Assembly: GCF_051414035.1 (NCBI RefSeq) | Contig: NZ_JBLKNW010000007.1 | Span: 124,001-188,000, forward strand | DNA length: 64,000 nucleotides | Direction: 5' to 3' | Source of the DNA: Halosimplex amylolyticum | GTDB taxonomy: Archaea; Halobacteriota; Halobacteria; Halobacteriales; Haloarculaceae | Made by a program: the position numbers and the translations under genes | The notes under the pieces: model-generated | What the model saw: only the letters and a program-made list of their open reading frames with translations | Told to the model about the DNA's origin: nothing | The model's database searches: none | Part shown: in pieces, positions 17,674-26,979 of the stretch | Numbering within the stretch: position 1 is the first letter of the stretch | Layout: each line of letters starts with the position of its first letter

Positions 17674-20600
17674 ATGAGCGCACAAGGAACACCCCAGGAG
17701 ATCGGTCAGATCAGCTTCGGGCTGATGGACCCCGAGGAGTACCGCGAGATGTCGGCCACGAAGGTCATCACGGCCGACACCTACGACGACGACGGCTTCC
17801 CCATCGACATGGGCCTGATGGACCCCCGGCTGGGCGTCATCGACCCCGGACTGGAGTGCAAGACCTGCGGCAAGCACTCCGGGTCGTGTAACGGCCACTT
17901 CGGCCACATCGAGCTCGCCGCGCCGGTCATCCACGTCGGCTTCGCGAAGCTCATCCGGCGCCTGCTGCGCGGGACCTGCCGCGAGTGCTCGCGGTTGACT
18001 CCCGTCGACGGCCGCCGCGTCGCCGACGCCGAGGAGAAGGCCGAGCAGCGCAAGGACGCCTACCGCGAGCAGCTCCGCCGCGCGAAGGAGCTCAACAAGG
18101 ACCCCAGCGACGTGCTCAAGTCGGCCATCCGCGAGTGCCGCAAGGTCGACTACTGTCCGTACTGCGGCGCCAAGCAGTTCGACATCAAACACGAGAAGCC
18201 GACCACCTACTACGAGATCATCGAGGTGCCCCACGGCGAGCTCTCCAAGCGCCTCGAACGCGCGATGGACCCGCCCGAGGGCGAGGCCGTCCGCCCGAGC
18301 GACGTCGCCGACGAGCTCGACGAGGGCGACTTCACCGCCGAGCGCATCCGCGAGTTGCTGTCGGGGACCTACCGCCCGGACCGCAACGACATCGACCGCC
18401 TGAAGAACCTCGGCCGCGCGCTCGGTCGGCTCAACGACCTCGACGAACTCGAGGTGGACGTGAGCTCCTCGGCGGAGTACCTCGTCGAGGAGGACATGGA
18501 CAAGCTGATGCCGTCGGACATCCGCGACTGGTTCGAGGAGATCCCCGACCAGGACATCGAGGCGCTCGGTATCAACCCCGAGCGCTCCCGACCGGAGTGG
18601 ATGATCCTGACGGTGCTGCCCGTGCCACCGGTGACGGCCCGTCCGTCGATCACGCTGGACAACGGCCAGCGCTCCGAGGACGACCTCACGCACAAGCTGG
18701 TCGACATCATCCGCATCAACCAGCGGTTCATGGAGAACCGCGAGGCCGGTGCGCCCCAGCTCATCATCGAGGACCTCTGGGAACTGCTGCAGTACCACGT
18801 CACCACGTTCATGGACAACGAGATCTCGGGCACGCCGCCGGCGCGACACCGCTCCGGCCGGCCGCTGAAGACGCTCTCCCAGCGTCTCAAGGGCAAGGAA
18901 GGGCGCTTCCGTGGTTCGCTGTCCGGGAAACGCGTCAACTTCTCCGCGCGGACCGTCATCTCCCCGGACCCGACGCTGTCGCTCAACGAGGTCGGCGTCC
19001 CCGACCGCGTGGCGACGGAGATGACCCAGACGATGAACGTCAACGACCGGAACCTCGACGAGGCCCGGCGCTACGTCGCGAACGGGCCGGAGTCCCACCC
19101 GGGCGCCAACTACGTCCGCCGCCACGACGGCCGTCGTCTCAAGGTCACCGAGAAGAACTGCGAGGAGCTCGCCGAGAAGGTCGAGCCGGGCTGGGAGGTC
19201 TCCCGGCACCTCATCGACGGCGACATCGTGATCTTCAACCGCCAGCCGTCGCTGCACCGGATGTCCATCATGGCCCACGAGGTGGTCGTGATGCCGTACA
19301 AGACGTTCCGGCTGAACACGACGGTCTGTCCGCCGTACAACGCGGACTTCGACGGCGACGAGATGAACATGCACGCGCTGCAGAACGAGGAGGCCCGCGC
19401 GGAGGCCCGCGTGCTGATGCGCGTCCAGGAGCAGATGCTCAGCCCGAAGATGGGCGAGAACATCATCGGCGCCATCCAGGACCACATCACGGGGACGTAC
19501 CTGCTGACGCACACGAACCCGAACTTCAACGAGACGCAGGCGCTGGACCTGCTGCGGGCGACCCGGATCGACGAACTGCCGGAAGCCGACGGGACGGAGG
19601 ACGGAGAGGCGTACTGGACCGGCCGGACGCTGTTCTCCGAACTGCTGCCCGACGACCTGGATCTCGAGTTCACGTCCTCGGCCGGCGACACCGTCACCAT
19701 CGAGAACGGTCAGATGATCGACGGCACCATCGACGAGGACGCGGTCGGCGCGTTCGGCGGCGAGGTCGTCGACACCATCGCGAAGGTGTACTCGAAGACT
19801 CGCGCGCGCATCTTCATCAACGAGGTGTCGGCGCTCGCGATGCGCTCGATCATGCACTTCGGGTTCTCGATCAGCATCGACGACGAGTCCATCCCGCCCG
19901 CGGCCGAGGAGCAGATCGACGAGGCCATCGGCGACGCCTACGACCGCGTCGAGAAGCTCATCGAGACCTACGAGGCGGGCGAACTGGAGTCGCTGCCCGG
20001 TCGCTCGGTCGACGAGACCCTGGAGATGAAGATCATGTCCACGCTCTCGAAGGCCCGCGACACCGCCGGTGACATCGCCGAGGACCACTTCGGCGACACG
20101 AACCCCGCGGTCATCATGGCCGACTCCGGGGCGCGTGGCTCGATGCTGAACCTCACGCAGATGGCCGGCTGCGTCGGCCAGCAGGCTGTCCGCGGCGAGC
20201 GGATCAACCGCGGGTACGAGGACCGCACCCTCAGCCACTACAAGCCCGACGACCTCTCCGCGGAGGCCCACGGTTTCGTGGAGCACTCCTACCGTAGCGG
20301 GCTCGAGCCCCGGGAGTTCTTCTTCCACGCGATGGGCGGCCGCGAGGGGCTGGTCGACACGGCAGTCCGGACGTCGAAGTCCGGGTACCTGCAGCGCCGG
20401 CTCATCAACGCGCTCTCCGAACTGGAGACGCAGTACGACGGCACCGTCCGGGACACCTCGGACAACATCGTCCAGTTCGAGTTCGGCGAGGACGGTACCT
20501 CGCCGGTCGAGGTCTCCTCGAACCAGGACGGCGACATCGTCGACGTCGAGGCCATCGCGGACCAGGTCATCGACGCCGAGTTCGAGGACGCGACCGCCAA

Positions 20601-20688
20601 GGAGCAGTTCCTCGGGCGCGAGCCCGAGCCGACGAACCTCTCCGAGCACGCCGACGACTGGTGGATGGAAGCGGCCGGAGGTGACTGA
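17674..20688 (+). CDS. rpoA1: DNA-directed RNA polymerase subunit A'
   Basis: The 1004-residue catalytic subunit. The clamp zinc sites CKTCGKHSGSCNGHFGH (near residue 63) and CRECSRL...CPYCGAK are present. The active-site loop NADFDGDEMNMH carries the three Mg-binding aspartates. FNRQPSLHRMSIMAHEV and the bridge-helix/trigger region (GARGSMLNLTQMAGCVGQQ) are intact. The C-terminal part of the largest subunit is encoded separately by rpoA''. The ATG follows the rpoB' stop with no gap. Confidence 0.98.
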   Translation: MSAQGTPQEIGQISFGLMDPEEYREMSATKVITADTYDDDGFPIDMGLMDPRLGVIDPGLECKTCGKHSGSCNGHFGHIELAAPVIHVGFAKLIRRLLRGTCRECSRLTPVDGRRVADAEEKAEQRKDAYREQLRRAKELNKDPSDVLKSAIRECRKVDYCPYCGAKQFDIKHEKPTTYYEIIEVPHGELSKRLERAMDPPEGEAVRPSDVADELDEGDFTAERIRELLSGTYRPDRNDIDRLKNLGRALGRLNDLDELEVDVSSSAEYLVEEDMDKLMPSDIRDWFEEIPDQDIEALGINPERSRPEWMILTVLPVPPVTARPSITLDNGQRSEDDLTHKLVDIIRINQRFMENREAGAPQLIIEDLWELLQYHVTTFMDNEISGTPPARHRSGRPLKTLSQRLKGKEGRFRGSLSGKRVNFSARTVISPDPTLSLNEVGVPDRVATEMTQTMNVNDRNLDEARRYVANGPESHPGANYVRRHDGRRLKVTEKNCEELAEKVEPGWEVSRHLIDGDIVIFNRQPSLHRMSIMAHEVVVMPYKTFRLNTTVCPPYNADFDGDEMNMHALQNEEARAEARVLMRVQEQMLSPKMGENIIGAIQDHITGTYLLTHTNPNFNETQALDLLRATRIDELPEADGTEDGEAYWTGRTLFSELLPDDLDLEFTSSAGDTVTIENGQMIDGTIDEDAVGAFGGEVVDTIAKVYSKTRARIFINEVSALAMRSIMHFGFSISIDDESIPPAAEEQIDEAIGDAYDRVEKLIETYEAGELESLPGRSVDETLEMKIMSTLSKARDTAGDIAEDHFGDTNPAVIMADSGARGSMLNLTQMAGCVGQQAVRGERINRGYEDRTLSHYKPDDLSAEAHGFVEHSYRSGLEPREFFFHAMGGREGLVDTAVRTSKSGYLQRRLINALSELETQYDGTVRDTSDNIVQFEFGEDGTSPVEVSSNQDGDIVDVEAIADQVIDAEFEDATAKEQFLGREPEPTNLSEHADDWWMEAAGGD

Positions 20689-20690
20689 CG

Positions 20691-21896
20691 ATGACGCAGG
20701 TAACCGAGGACATGCGGGCGCTCGTCGAGGACACCGAGCTCCCGCGTCGACTGAAGGAGGAAGTGTACAGCACGCTCGAAGACCGCGACTCGGTCACGCT
20801 CGAACAGGTCGACGAGATCGCCCGCGCGGTCGAGAGCAAGTACGTCGACACGCGCGTGGACCCGCTCGACCCGGTCGGCACCGTCAGCGCCCAGTCCATC
20901 GGGGAGCCGGGGACGCAGATGACGATGAACACCTTCCACTACGCGGGGGTCGCGGAGATCGACGTGACCCAGGGCCTGCCCCGACTCATCGAACTGGTGG
21001 ACGCCCGGAAGGAGCCGGACACGCCGATGATGACCATCCACCTCGAGGACGAGTACGCCGCCGAGCGCGAGCGCGCTCACGAGGTCGTCTGGCAGATCGA
21101 GTCGACGAAGATCCTCCAGCTCGGGGACGTGTCGACGAACGTCGCCGACATGCTCGTGCAGGTCGACCTCAACGAGGACACCCTCGAGGAGCGGTGGCCG
21201 ACCGCCGACAGCCTGGAGTCCGTCGTCGAGGACATCGCCTCGACCATTCAGGACAAGCTCGGCGTCGAGGTCGACACGCCGGCGCCGACCGTCGTCCAGT
21301 TCGGTCCCGAGGAGCCGAGCTACCGCGACCTGCTCCAGCTCGTCGAGGAGCTGCGCGACATCGTCTTCAAGGGCATCGAGGAGATCACCCGCGTCGTCAT
21401 CCGGAAAGAGGAGACCGAGCACGGCGAGGAGTTCGTCCTCTACACCGAGGGCTCGGAACTCGGCGACGTGCTCGGACTGGAGGGCGTGGACGCCTCGCGG
21501 ACGACGTGTAACAACATCCACGAGATCCACCGTCAGCTGGGCATCGAGGCGGCCCGCGAGGCCATCATCAACGAGACGATGGACACGCTCGCCGAGCAGG
21601 GGCTCGACGAGGTGAACATCCGCCACCTGATGCTCGTCGCGGACATCATGACCAACCGCGGCACCATCGAGTCCATCGGCCGCCACGGTATCTCCGGCAA
21701 CAAGGACTCCGTGCTCGCCCGCGCGGCGTTCGAGGTGACGGTCAACCACCTGCTCGACGCCGCCATCCACGGCGAGGTCGACGACCTCAACGGCGTGACG
21801 GAGAACGTCATCGTCGGCAAGCCGATCAAGCTCGGCACCGGCGACGTGGACCTGCGGATGACCGCGCGCGACGGCGCTGGTGAAGAGGCCGACTAG
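20691..21896 (+). CDS. rpoA2: DNA-directed RNA polymerase subunit A''
   Basis: A 401-residue C-terminal part of the largest polymerase subunit (jaw, trigger-helix end, cleft). EPGTQMTMNTFHYAGVAEID and TQGLPRLIELVDARK are the conserved trigger-loop region. The end has NIRHLMLVADIMTNRG and GNKDSVLARAAFEVTVNHLL, typical of archaeal A''. It begins 2 bp after rpoA' and is directly followed by the nusA-like ATG. Confidence 0.98.
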   Translation: MTQVTEDMRALVEDTELPRRLKEEVYSTLEDRDSVTLEQVDEIARAVESKYVDTRVDPLDPVGTVSAQSIGEPGTQMTMNTFHYAGVAEIDVTQGLPRLIELVDARKEPDTPMMTIHLEDEYAAERERAHEVVWQIESTKILQLGDVSTNVADMLVQVDLNEDTLEERWPTADSLESVVEDIASTIQDKLGVEVDTPAPTVVQFGPEEPSYRDLLQLVEELRDIVFKGIEEITRVVIRKEETEHGEEFVLYTEGSELGDVLGLEGVDASRTTCNNIHEIHRQLGIEAAREAIINETMDTLAEQGLDEVNIRHLMLVADIMTNRGTIESIGRHGISGNKDSVLARAAFEVTVNHLLDAAIHGEVDDLNGVTENVIVGKPIKLGTGDVDLRMTARDGAGEEAD

Positions 21897-22322
21897 ATGA
21901 CGGTCACGCTCTCGGACGAGGCGCGCCAGTACATCGCGCTGTTCGAGGACGAGACCGGCGCGACGGCCAGGGACTGCGTCGTCGACGACGAGTACGACCG
22001 CCTGATCTTCCTCGTCACCGCTGGCGAGATGGGCGAGGCGATCGGCCCGGGCGGCAAGCACGTCCAGCGCGTCGAAGACCGATTCGACCGCGAGATCAAA
22101 CTCGTCGAGGACGCGCCGACCGCCGAGGACTTCGTCGCCAGCGCGCTCGCGCCCGCCGCCGTGTACAACGTCACGATCAGCGAGAACGACGACCGCGTCG
22201 CCTACGCCGAGGTCGCCGACGAGGACCGCGGCGCCGCCATCGGCACGGACGGCCGCAACATCGACGCCGCCCGCGACCTCGCCGCGCGTCACTTCGACGT
22301 CGACGAGATCGAACTGACCTGA
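21897..22322 (+). CDS. nusA: NusA-like transcription elongation factor
   Basis: A 141-residue archaeal NusA of the short type, with only the KH RNA-binding domains. The first GxxG loop is in GEMGEAIGPGGKHVQRVEDR, and a second KH-like segment contains AAIGTDGRNIDAAR. It binds RNA during elongation or termination; the bacterial N-terminal and S1 domains are absent. Its ATG overlaps the rpoA'' stop junction (TAGATG), placing it in the rpo operon. Confidence 0.95.
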   Translation: MTVTLSDEARQYIALFEDETGATARDCVVDDEYDRLIFLVTAGEMGEAIGPGGKHVQRVEDRFDREIKLVEDAPTAEDFVASALAPAAVYNVTISENDDRVAYAEVADEDRGAAIGTDGRNIDAARDLAARHFDVDEIELT

Positions 22323-22516
22323 GCGGACGGGGCGGTCGTCGCCGGCGGATTCGTTTTCACTGTGCTGGTCCGATAGCTCGGGCAGTCCGCGCTCTGGGGC
22401 CGTGGTGTGCGAACCCGTCACAGGCCGTTTGCGCCCGGATTTCGGCGGGTGCGGCGGTCACGCTGGCGGGTGAAAAGGGTGGGCTTAAGTGACTCCGTCG
22501 GGTACGCACGGCTACT

Positions 22517-22945
22517 ATGGCGAACGGCAAATACGCCGCACGCAAACTGAAGAAGGACCGTCAGCAGCACCGATGGTCCGACTCCGATTACGCGCGCCGC
22601 GAGCGGGGACTCGGCCAGAAGTCCGACCCGCTGGAGGGTGCGCCCCAGGGACGAGGCATCGTCCTGGAAAAGGTCGGTATCGAAGCGAAACAACCCAACT
22701 CCGCGATCCGGAAGTGCGTCCGGGTCCAGCTCATCAAGAACGGGAAGCAGGTCACCGCCTTTTGCCCCGGCGACGGAGCCATCTCGTTCATCGACGAGCA
22801 CGACGAGGTCACCATCGCCGGCATCGGCGGCGCGAAGGGTCGCGCGATGGGCGACCTCTCGGGCGTGAACTACAAGGTCGAGAAGGTCAACGGCGTCTCC
22901 ATGATCGAGCTCGTCCGCGGGAACGCGGAGAAACCGGTCCGATAA
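22517..22945 (+). CDS. rpsL: 30S ribosomal protein S12
   Basis: A 142-residue uS12 of the archaeal/eukaryotic type. It has the decoding-centre motif QPNSAIRKCVRVQLIKNGK, and the N-terminal YAARKLKKDRQQHRWSD is archaeal. The 194-bp gap after nusA with TATA-like GGCTTAAGT (22,488-22,496) suggests its own leaderless promoter. Rps7 follows 2 bp downstream of its stop. Confidence 0.97.
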   Translation: MANGKYAARKLKKDRQQHRWSDSDYARRERGLGQKSDPLEGAPQGRGIVLEKVGIEAKQPNSAIRKCVRVQLIKNGKQVTAFCPGDGAISFIDEHDEVTIAGIGGAKGRAMGDLSGVNYKVEKVNGVSMIELVRGNAEKPVR

Positions 22946-22947
22946 TC

Positions 22948-23565
22948 ATGAGTGCAGACGACGAATCCACCGAGACAGACGAGCCGGCCCCGTCCGAGGA
23001 AGAGAGCGCGCCCGCGAAGCTCTTCGGCGAGTGGGAGGTCACCGACATCGACTACGCCGACCCCTCGACCGAGCGCTACATCACCGTCACGCCCATCGCC
23101 CACACGATGGGTCGCCACGCCGGCAAGCAGTTCCAGAAGTCGGAGATCAGCATCGTCGAGCGGCTGATCAACCGCCTCATGCAGACCGAGGAGAACACCG
23201 GCGACAAGCAGAAGGTCATGCGCATCACCCGGGACGCCTTCGAGATCGTCCACGAGCGCACCGACGAGAACCCCATCCAGGTCCTCGTCACCGCCGTCGA
23301 GAACTCCGCGCCGCGCGAGGAGACCGTTCGCCTGAAGTACGGTGGCATCTCCGTCCCCAAGGCCGTCGACGTCGCGCCCCAGCGCCGCGTCGACCAGGCC
23401 CTGAAGTTCATCGCCGACGGCGTCTACAGCGACTCGTTCAAGACGCCGACCGACGCCGAGGACGCGCTGGCCAACCAGCTCGTCTCGGCCGCCAACGACG
23501 ACGTCTCCGCCTACGCCGTCAACCAGAAAGAAGAGAAAGAGCGCGTCGCCGCCGCCGCCAGATAA
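22948..23565 (+). CDS. rpsG: 30S ribosomal protein S7
   Basis: A 205-residue uS7 with an acidic haloarchaeal N-terminal extension (residues 1-30). The conserved core follows: PIAHTMGRHAGKQF, MRITRDAFEIVHERTDENPI and KYGGISVPKAVDVAPQRRVD. It nucleates assembly of the 30S head. It is co-transcribed with rpsL. In many archaea elongation factor 2 follows directly; here about 6 kb of unrelated genes intervene. Confidence 0.97.
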   Translation: MSADDESTETDEPAPSEEESAPAKLFGEWEVTDIDYADPSTERYITVTPIAHTMGRHAGKQFQKSEISIVERLINRLMQTEENTGDKQKVMRITRDAFEIVHERTDENPIQVLVTAVENSAPREETVRLKYGGISVPKAVDVAPQRRVDQALKFIADGVYSDSFKTPTDAEDALANQLVSAANDDVSAYAVNQKEEKERVAAAAR

Positions 23566-24013
23566 GCGACTCTCTCTGCGGGCTTCTCTCCTCTCGTTCT
23601 CTCAGTTTCCCGGAGAGTGGGCAGCTCGCGTCGAGTCGGTTCTCGCGTCCGTTTTCTCCGTAGTCACTGCTGTCATTCCTCGACCCGTTCGCTAGCTGTG
23701 CGTTCGATTACGATGGGAAGCAAGCGACGAAAGCCCTCGGCCCGCTCGCGGTCGCTGACCGGGATATCCTCGCTCGCTTCGCTCACTCGGATAGTTGCCC
23801 GCCCACCGACTACCCTACAGCGCGACCGGGCCTCGCCCTTTCAGTCCGCCAGGGACGGCTGCGTAACCATACAGTACCGCAGACGGCCTCACACCTCCCC
23901 AGCCGACTCGCTCGGCCACTCCGTTCCCTCACTCGTCCCTCGCACGACGCCGCCTCGCGATGAAACGCTCGGCAGCGCGCGCCACCGTAGGCTTAAAAAG
24001 GAAGTCGCGTCCC
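23566..24013. other. intergenic, no gene supported
   Basis: A 448-bp gap between rps7 and the aldo-keto reductase. It holds several short direct and inverted GC-rich motifs (for example CTCGCTTCGCTCACTCGG) and pyrimidine-rich runs after the rps7 stop that may terminate transcription. The open frames present have no recognisable protein features. Confidence 0.5.
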
Positions 24014-24832
24014 TCAGATCCCCATCTCGTTGCGGAGGAACAGCTTCGCGGACGTCGCGTAGGAGGGGCGGGCGATGGCCTCGCGCTCGGCCGCGGTGAG
24101 TTCGAAGTCGAGCGCTCGCAGGTTCTCTTCGAGGTGGTCGCGGCTCGTGGACTTGGGAACGGTCGAGACGTTCTCCAGGCCGGTGACCCACCGCAAGGCG
24201 ACCTGCGCGGGCGTCTTGTCGTACCGCCGGCCGATCTCGGCGAGGACCCTGTCGTCCATCAGGCCTCCGTGGGCCAGCGGACTGTAGGCGGTCACCATCG
24301 TCTCGTTCTCGACGGCGTCCTCGCGGAGCGCCTGATGGGTGTAGAACGGGTGGAGGCGGACCTGGTCGGCGAGGATGGGGATCGGCGATTTCTCGCGGGC
24401 GCGCCGGAGACGCCACCGGCGGAAGTTGCTCACGCCGGCGTGGCGGATCAGCCCGTCGTCGCGGAGTTCGGCCATCCCGCGGGCGGTGTCGCGGAAGGAG
24501 ACCAGGGGGTTCGGCCAGTGGAGCAAGAGGAGGTCGACGTAGCCGGTGCCGAGGCGGTCGAGGCTCTCCTTCGTGCTCTCGACGACGTCGTCGGTGCGGG
24601 CGTTACCCGGCGTGACCTTCGTGGTGACCCAGACGTCGTCGCGGTCGACGTCGGGATCGGCGATGGCGCGGCCGACCTCGCGCTCGTTCTCGTACAGCTG
24701 CGCGGTGTCGACGTGGCGATACCCCAGTTCGAGCGCGGTCGAGACGGCGTCGTAGCACTCCTCCCCGGTGAGTTGCCACGTCCCGAGTCCGAGGGCGGGG
24801 ACCTCGGCGTCCTGGACCGAAACGTACTCCAT
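24014..24832 (-). CDS. aldo/keto reductase
   Basis: A 272-residue single-domain AKR, a (beta/alpha)8 barrel that reduces carbonyls with NADPH. The full catalytic tetrad is visible: Asp42 and Tyr47 in VDTAQLYENE, Lys72 in VWVTTKVTP, and His105 in LLLLHWPNP. The C-terminal PKSTSRDHLEENL binds the cofactor phosphate. It belongs to the short 2,5-diketo-gluconate reductase-like group; the substrate is unknown. ATG 24,832 begins the conserved MEYVSVQDAEVPALGLGTW. It is divergent from the bioY operon. Confidence 0.92.
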   Translation of the reverse strand: MEYVSVQDAEVPALGLGTWQLTGEECYDAVSTALELGYRHVDTAQLYENEREVGRAIADPDVDRDDVWVTTKVTPGNARTDDVVESTKESLDRLGTGYVDLLLLHWPNPLVSFRDTARGMAELRDDGLIRHAGVSNFRRWRLRRAREKSPIPILADQVRLHPFYTHQALREDAVENETMVTAYSPLAHGGLMDDRVLAEIGRRYDKTPAQVALRWVTGLENVSTVPKSTSRDHLEENLRALDFELTAAEREAIARPSYATSAKLFLRNEMGI

Positions 24833-24910
24833 GGGACGCCTGCGGGCGCCCGCGTGGTAAATCCACGCGTCCTGACCGCGATGCGCTCGCACCATCGGAT
24901 CCGCAGTGTG

Positions 24911-24938
24911 GTAAACCAGTGTCTATATGGAGGTTGAC
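24911..24938 (+). promoter_or_regulatory. candidate BirA-type biotin operator overlapping the bioY promoter
   Basis: GTAAACC (24,911-24,917) and GGTTGAC (24,932-24,938) form an imperfect inverted repeat (6 of 7 positions) with a 14-bp spacer. This is the architecture of the known BirA-site consensus (GTAAACC, spacer, GGTTTAC). The spacer holds TCTATATG, which fits the TATA box of a leaderless bioY mRNA starting near 24,954. A bound repressor would therefore cover the promoter. Assignment is inference. Confidence 0.55.
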
Positions 24939-24953
24939 GATGGACGGACGAGT

Positions 24954-25535
24954 ATGGCACAGGAGTACGAATCGGTCGAGCTCGTCGGGGACGACACCGT
25001 GCGAAATCTGGCCGGCGCCGCGGTGCTCGCGGCGCTGACGGCTGCGCTCGCCCAGTTGTCGATCCCGATCCCGAGTGTGGGCGTTCCGTTCTCGTTACAG
25101 CCGTTCGGATCCTTTTTCGCGGGACTGGTCCTCGGGCCCGTCTGGGGCGGGTTCGCGATGGCCCTGTACCTGGCCGCCGGGGCCGCGGGCGCGCCCGTCT
25201 TCTCGAACGGTGCGGCCGGGATCGGACAGTTCGGTGGCCGGACCGGCGGTTTCCTCGTCGGATTCCTCCTCGGCGCTGTCGTCACCGGAGCGATAACCCA
25301 CCGGCAGGTGCGGCCCCGTCCGGTCTCGGAGATCTCCGTCCCGGTCCAGTTGCTGGGACTGTTCGCCGGGCTGGTCGTCGTCTACGCGGTCGGCATCCCG
25401 TGGATGGCCGAGGTGCTGGGCATCTCGGTCGGCGCGGCCGCGACCGCGATGGCCCCGTTCGTTCCACCGGACGTCGTGAAAGTGTTCATCACCGTCGGCG
25501 TCGTCGAGGGCGGCCACCTCGCGCTCAGGGAATGA
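24954..25535 (+). CDS. bioY: biotin transporter substrate-binding component BioY
   Basis: A 193-residue integral membrane protein of the BioY family, the S component of an ECF vitamin importer. About six helices are predicted. Family motifs are VPFSLQPFGSFFAGLVLGP near residue 45 and YLAAGAAGAPVFSNGAAG near 77. ATG 24,954 was chosen over the upstream start because the TATA-like box in the candidate operator sits about 27 bp before it. The ATPase gene overlaps its stop by 4 bp (ATGA). Confidence 0.95.
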   Translation: MAQEYESVELVGDDTVRNLAGAAVLAALTAALAQLSIPIPSVGVPFSLQPFGSFFAGLVLGPVWGGFAMALYLAAGAAGAPVFSNGAAGIGQFGGRTGGFLVGFLLGAVVTGAITHRQVRPRPVSEISVPVQLLGLFAGLVVVYAVGIPWMAEVLGISVGAAATAMAPFVPPDVVKVFITVGVVEGGHLALRE

Positions 25536-26236
25536 TCGAGACCGAGTCGCTCGTCCACCGCTACGGCGACACCGCGGCGGTCGACGAAGTGTCGCTGACC
25601 ATCGACGACGGGGAAGCGGTCGCGGTCGTCGGCGCCAACGGGAGCGGCAAGACCACTCTCGTCAGGCACTTCAACGCCTTGTTAGAACCCGACGAGGGGA
25701 CGGTGACAGTCGACGGCCGTGACGTGACCGACGACCAGGTGTACGCCCGGACGAACGTCGGGATGGTCTTCCAGCATCCCCGGGACCAGTTCGTCTCGGC
25801 GACCGTCGGCGCGGACGTGGCGTTCGGCCCGGAGAACCTCGGGCTCGACCGCGAGGCGATCGACCGCCGGGTCGCGGACGCGCTCGCCACCGTCGACATG
25901 GACGGACGCGACGACGAACGGGTCGATCGGCTCTCCGGCGGGGAACAGGCGCGAGTCGCCATCGCGGGCGTCCTCGCGATGGACCCCGACCACCTCGTCC
26001 TCGACGAGCCGCTGGTGGGGCTCGACCAGGGTGCGCGGGAGTCGGTACTGGCGCACCTGGACGCCCTCGCCGACGGGGGCACCAGTCTCGTCGTCGTGAC
26101 GCACGACCTCCGGGACTTCGCCGACCGCGTCGACCGGATCGTCGGCCTGGCGGACGGGCGCGTAGTCGTGGACGCGCCGACGCCGGCGGCGCTGGACGAA
26201 CTCGACCGCCTCGGCGTGCGCGACCCGCGATGCTGA
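25532..26236 (+). CDS. bioM: biotin ECF transporter ATPase BioM
   Basis: A 234-residue ABC ATPase. Walker A is GANGSGKTT (34-42), followed by Q-loop VFQHPRDQF, signature LSGGEQARVAIAG, Walker B HLVLDEP and switch H in VVTHD. It energises biotin uptake with BioY and BioN. It overlaps bioY by 4 bp and bioN by 7 bp, so the three are translationally coupled. Confidence 0.94.
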   Translation: MIETESLVHRYGDTAAVDEVSLTIDDGEAVAVVGANGSGKTTLVRHFNALLEPDEGTVTVDGRDVTDDQVYARTNVGMVFQHPRDQFVSATVGADVAFGPENLGLDREAIDRRVADALATVDMDGRDDERVDRLSGGEQARVAIAGVLAMDPDHLVLDEPLVGLDQGARESVLAHLDALADGGTSLVVVTHDLRDFADRVDRIVGLADGRVVVDAPTPAALDELDRLGVRDPRC

Positions 26237-26967
26237 CCTACGAACCGGGCGACTCGCTCGCCCACGGGCTCGACCCGCGGGCGAAACTTGCCGTCCAGTT
26301 CGGCGTGGCGATCGCGGTGTTCGCGTACCCGACGCTCCGTGGATTCGCCGTCGGTGGGACTGTCGCGCTCGCCGCGCTCGCAGCCGGCCGCCTCTCTCCG
26401 GTCCGGGTCCTGCGGGCCTACCGGGTCGTGTTCCTCTTCCTCGCCGTGGGCCCGCTCGTCGGCGGTCTCGCACTCGGCGACCCGTGGTTCAGGCCGGCTG
26501 GCGCTGCCGACTCCCTTCGTTCGGTCGCTCGCGTCGTCCCGGTCGTGTTCGTCAGCGCCGTCTACGTGCGCACGACGCCGGTCCGCGAGACACGGGCGGC
26601 GATACAGCGGCTGCTCCCGGGACGGGTCGGACGGCTCTTCGGCGTCGGCGTCGGCCTCGTCTTCCGATTTTTCCCCGTCGTGCTGGGCGATCTGCGGGCA
26701 GTTCGGACGGCAGTGCGTGCCCGCGGGGGCGAACAGCGGGGACTCCGGGATCGGGTCCGCCGCATCCTCGCGCGCGGACTCCAGCGGTCGCTGCTACGGG
26801 CCGACCGGCTGACACTGGCGCTCCGTGCTCGCTGTTTCGCCTGGAACCCGACGCTCCCGGCGCTCCGGTTCCGTCGTCGCGACTACCTGGTTGCGGGACT
26901 CGGCGCGGCGCTCGCGTGTTCGCCGCTGCTCGCTCTCGTTCCCGGAAGATTCATTCCGGTCGGGTAA
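26230..26967 (+). CDS. bioN: biotin ECF transporter transmembrane component BioN
   Basis: A 245-residue EcfT-family membrane protein. The N terminus GDSLAHGLDPRAKL is the typical first motif. Four to six helices follow, then arginine-rich coupling helices with ARGG-type motifs (VRARGGEQR near residue 163 and ALRARCF near 197) that dock on the ATPase. It completes the bioYMN operon for high-affinity biotin uptake. Confidence 0.92.
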   Translation: MLTYEPGDSLAHGLDPRAKLAVQFGVAIAVFAYPTLRGFAVGGTVALAALAAGRLSPVRVLRAYRVVFLFLAVGPLVGGLALGDPWFRPAGAADSLRSVARVVPVVFVSAVYVRTTPVRETRAAIQRLLPGRVGRLFGVGVGLVFRFFPVVLGDLRAVRTAVRARGGEQRGLRDRVRRILARGLQRSLLRADRLTLALRARCFAWNPTLPALRFRRRDYLVAGLGAALACSPLLALVPGRFIPVG

Positions 26968-26979
26968 TAGGAATCGGAC

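Noticed and set aside
15763..20649. Very long open frame on the minus strand opposite the RNA polymerase genes (over 1600 codons)
   Set aside because: It is a high-GC codon shadow of rpoB' and rpoA'; the translation is compositionally biased and has no domains, while the plus-strand genes are unmistakable.
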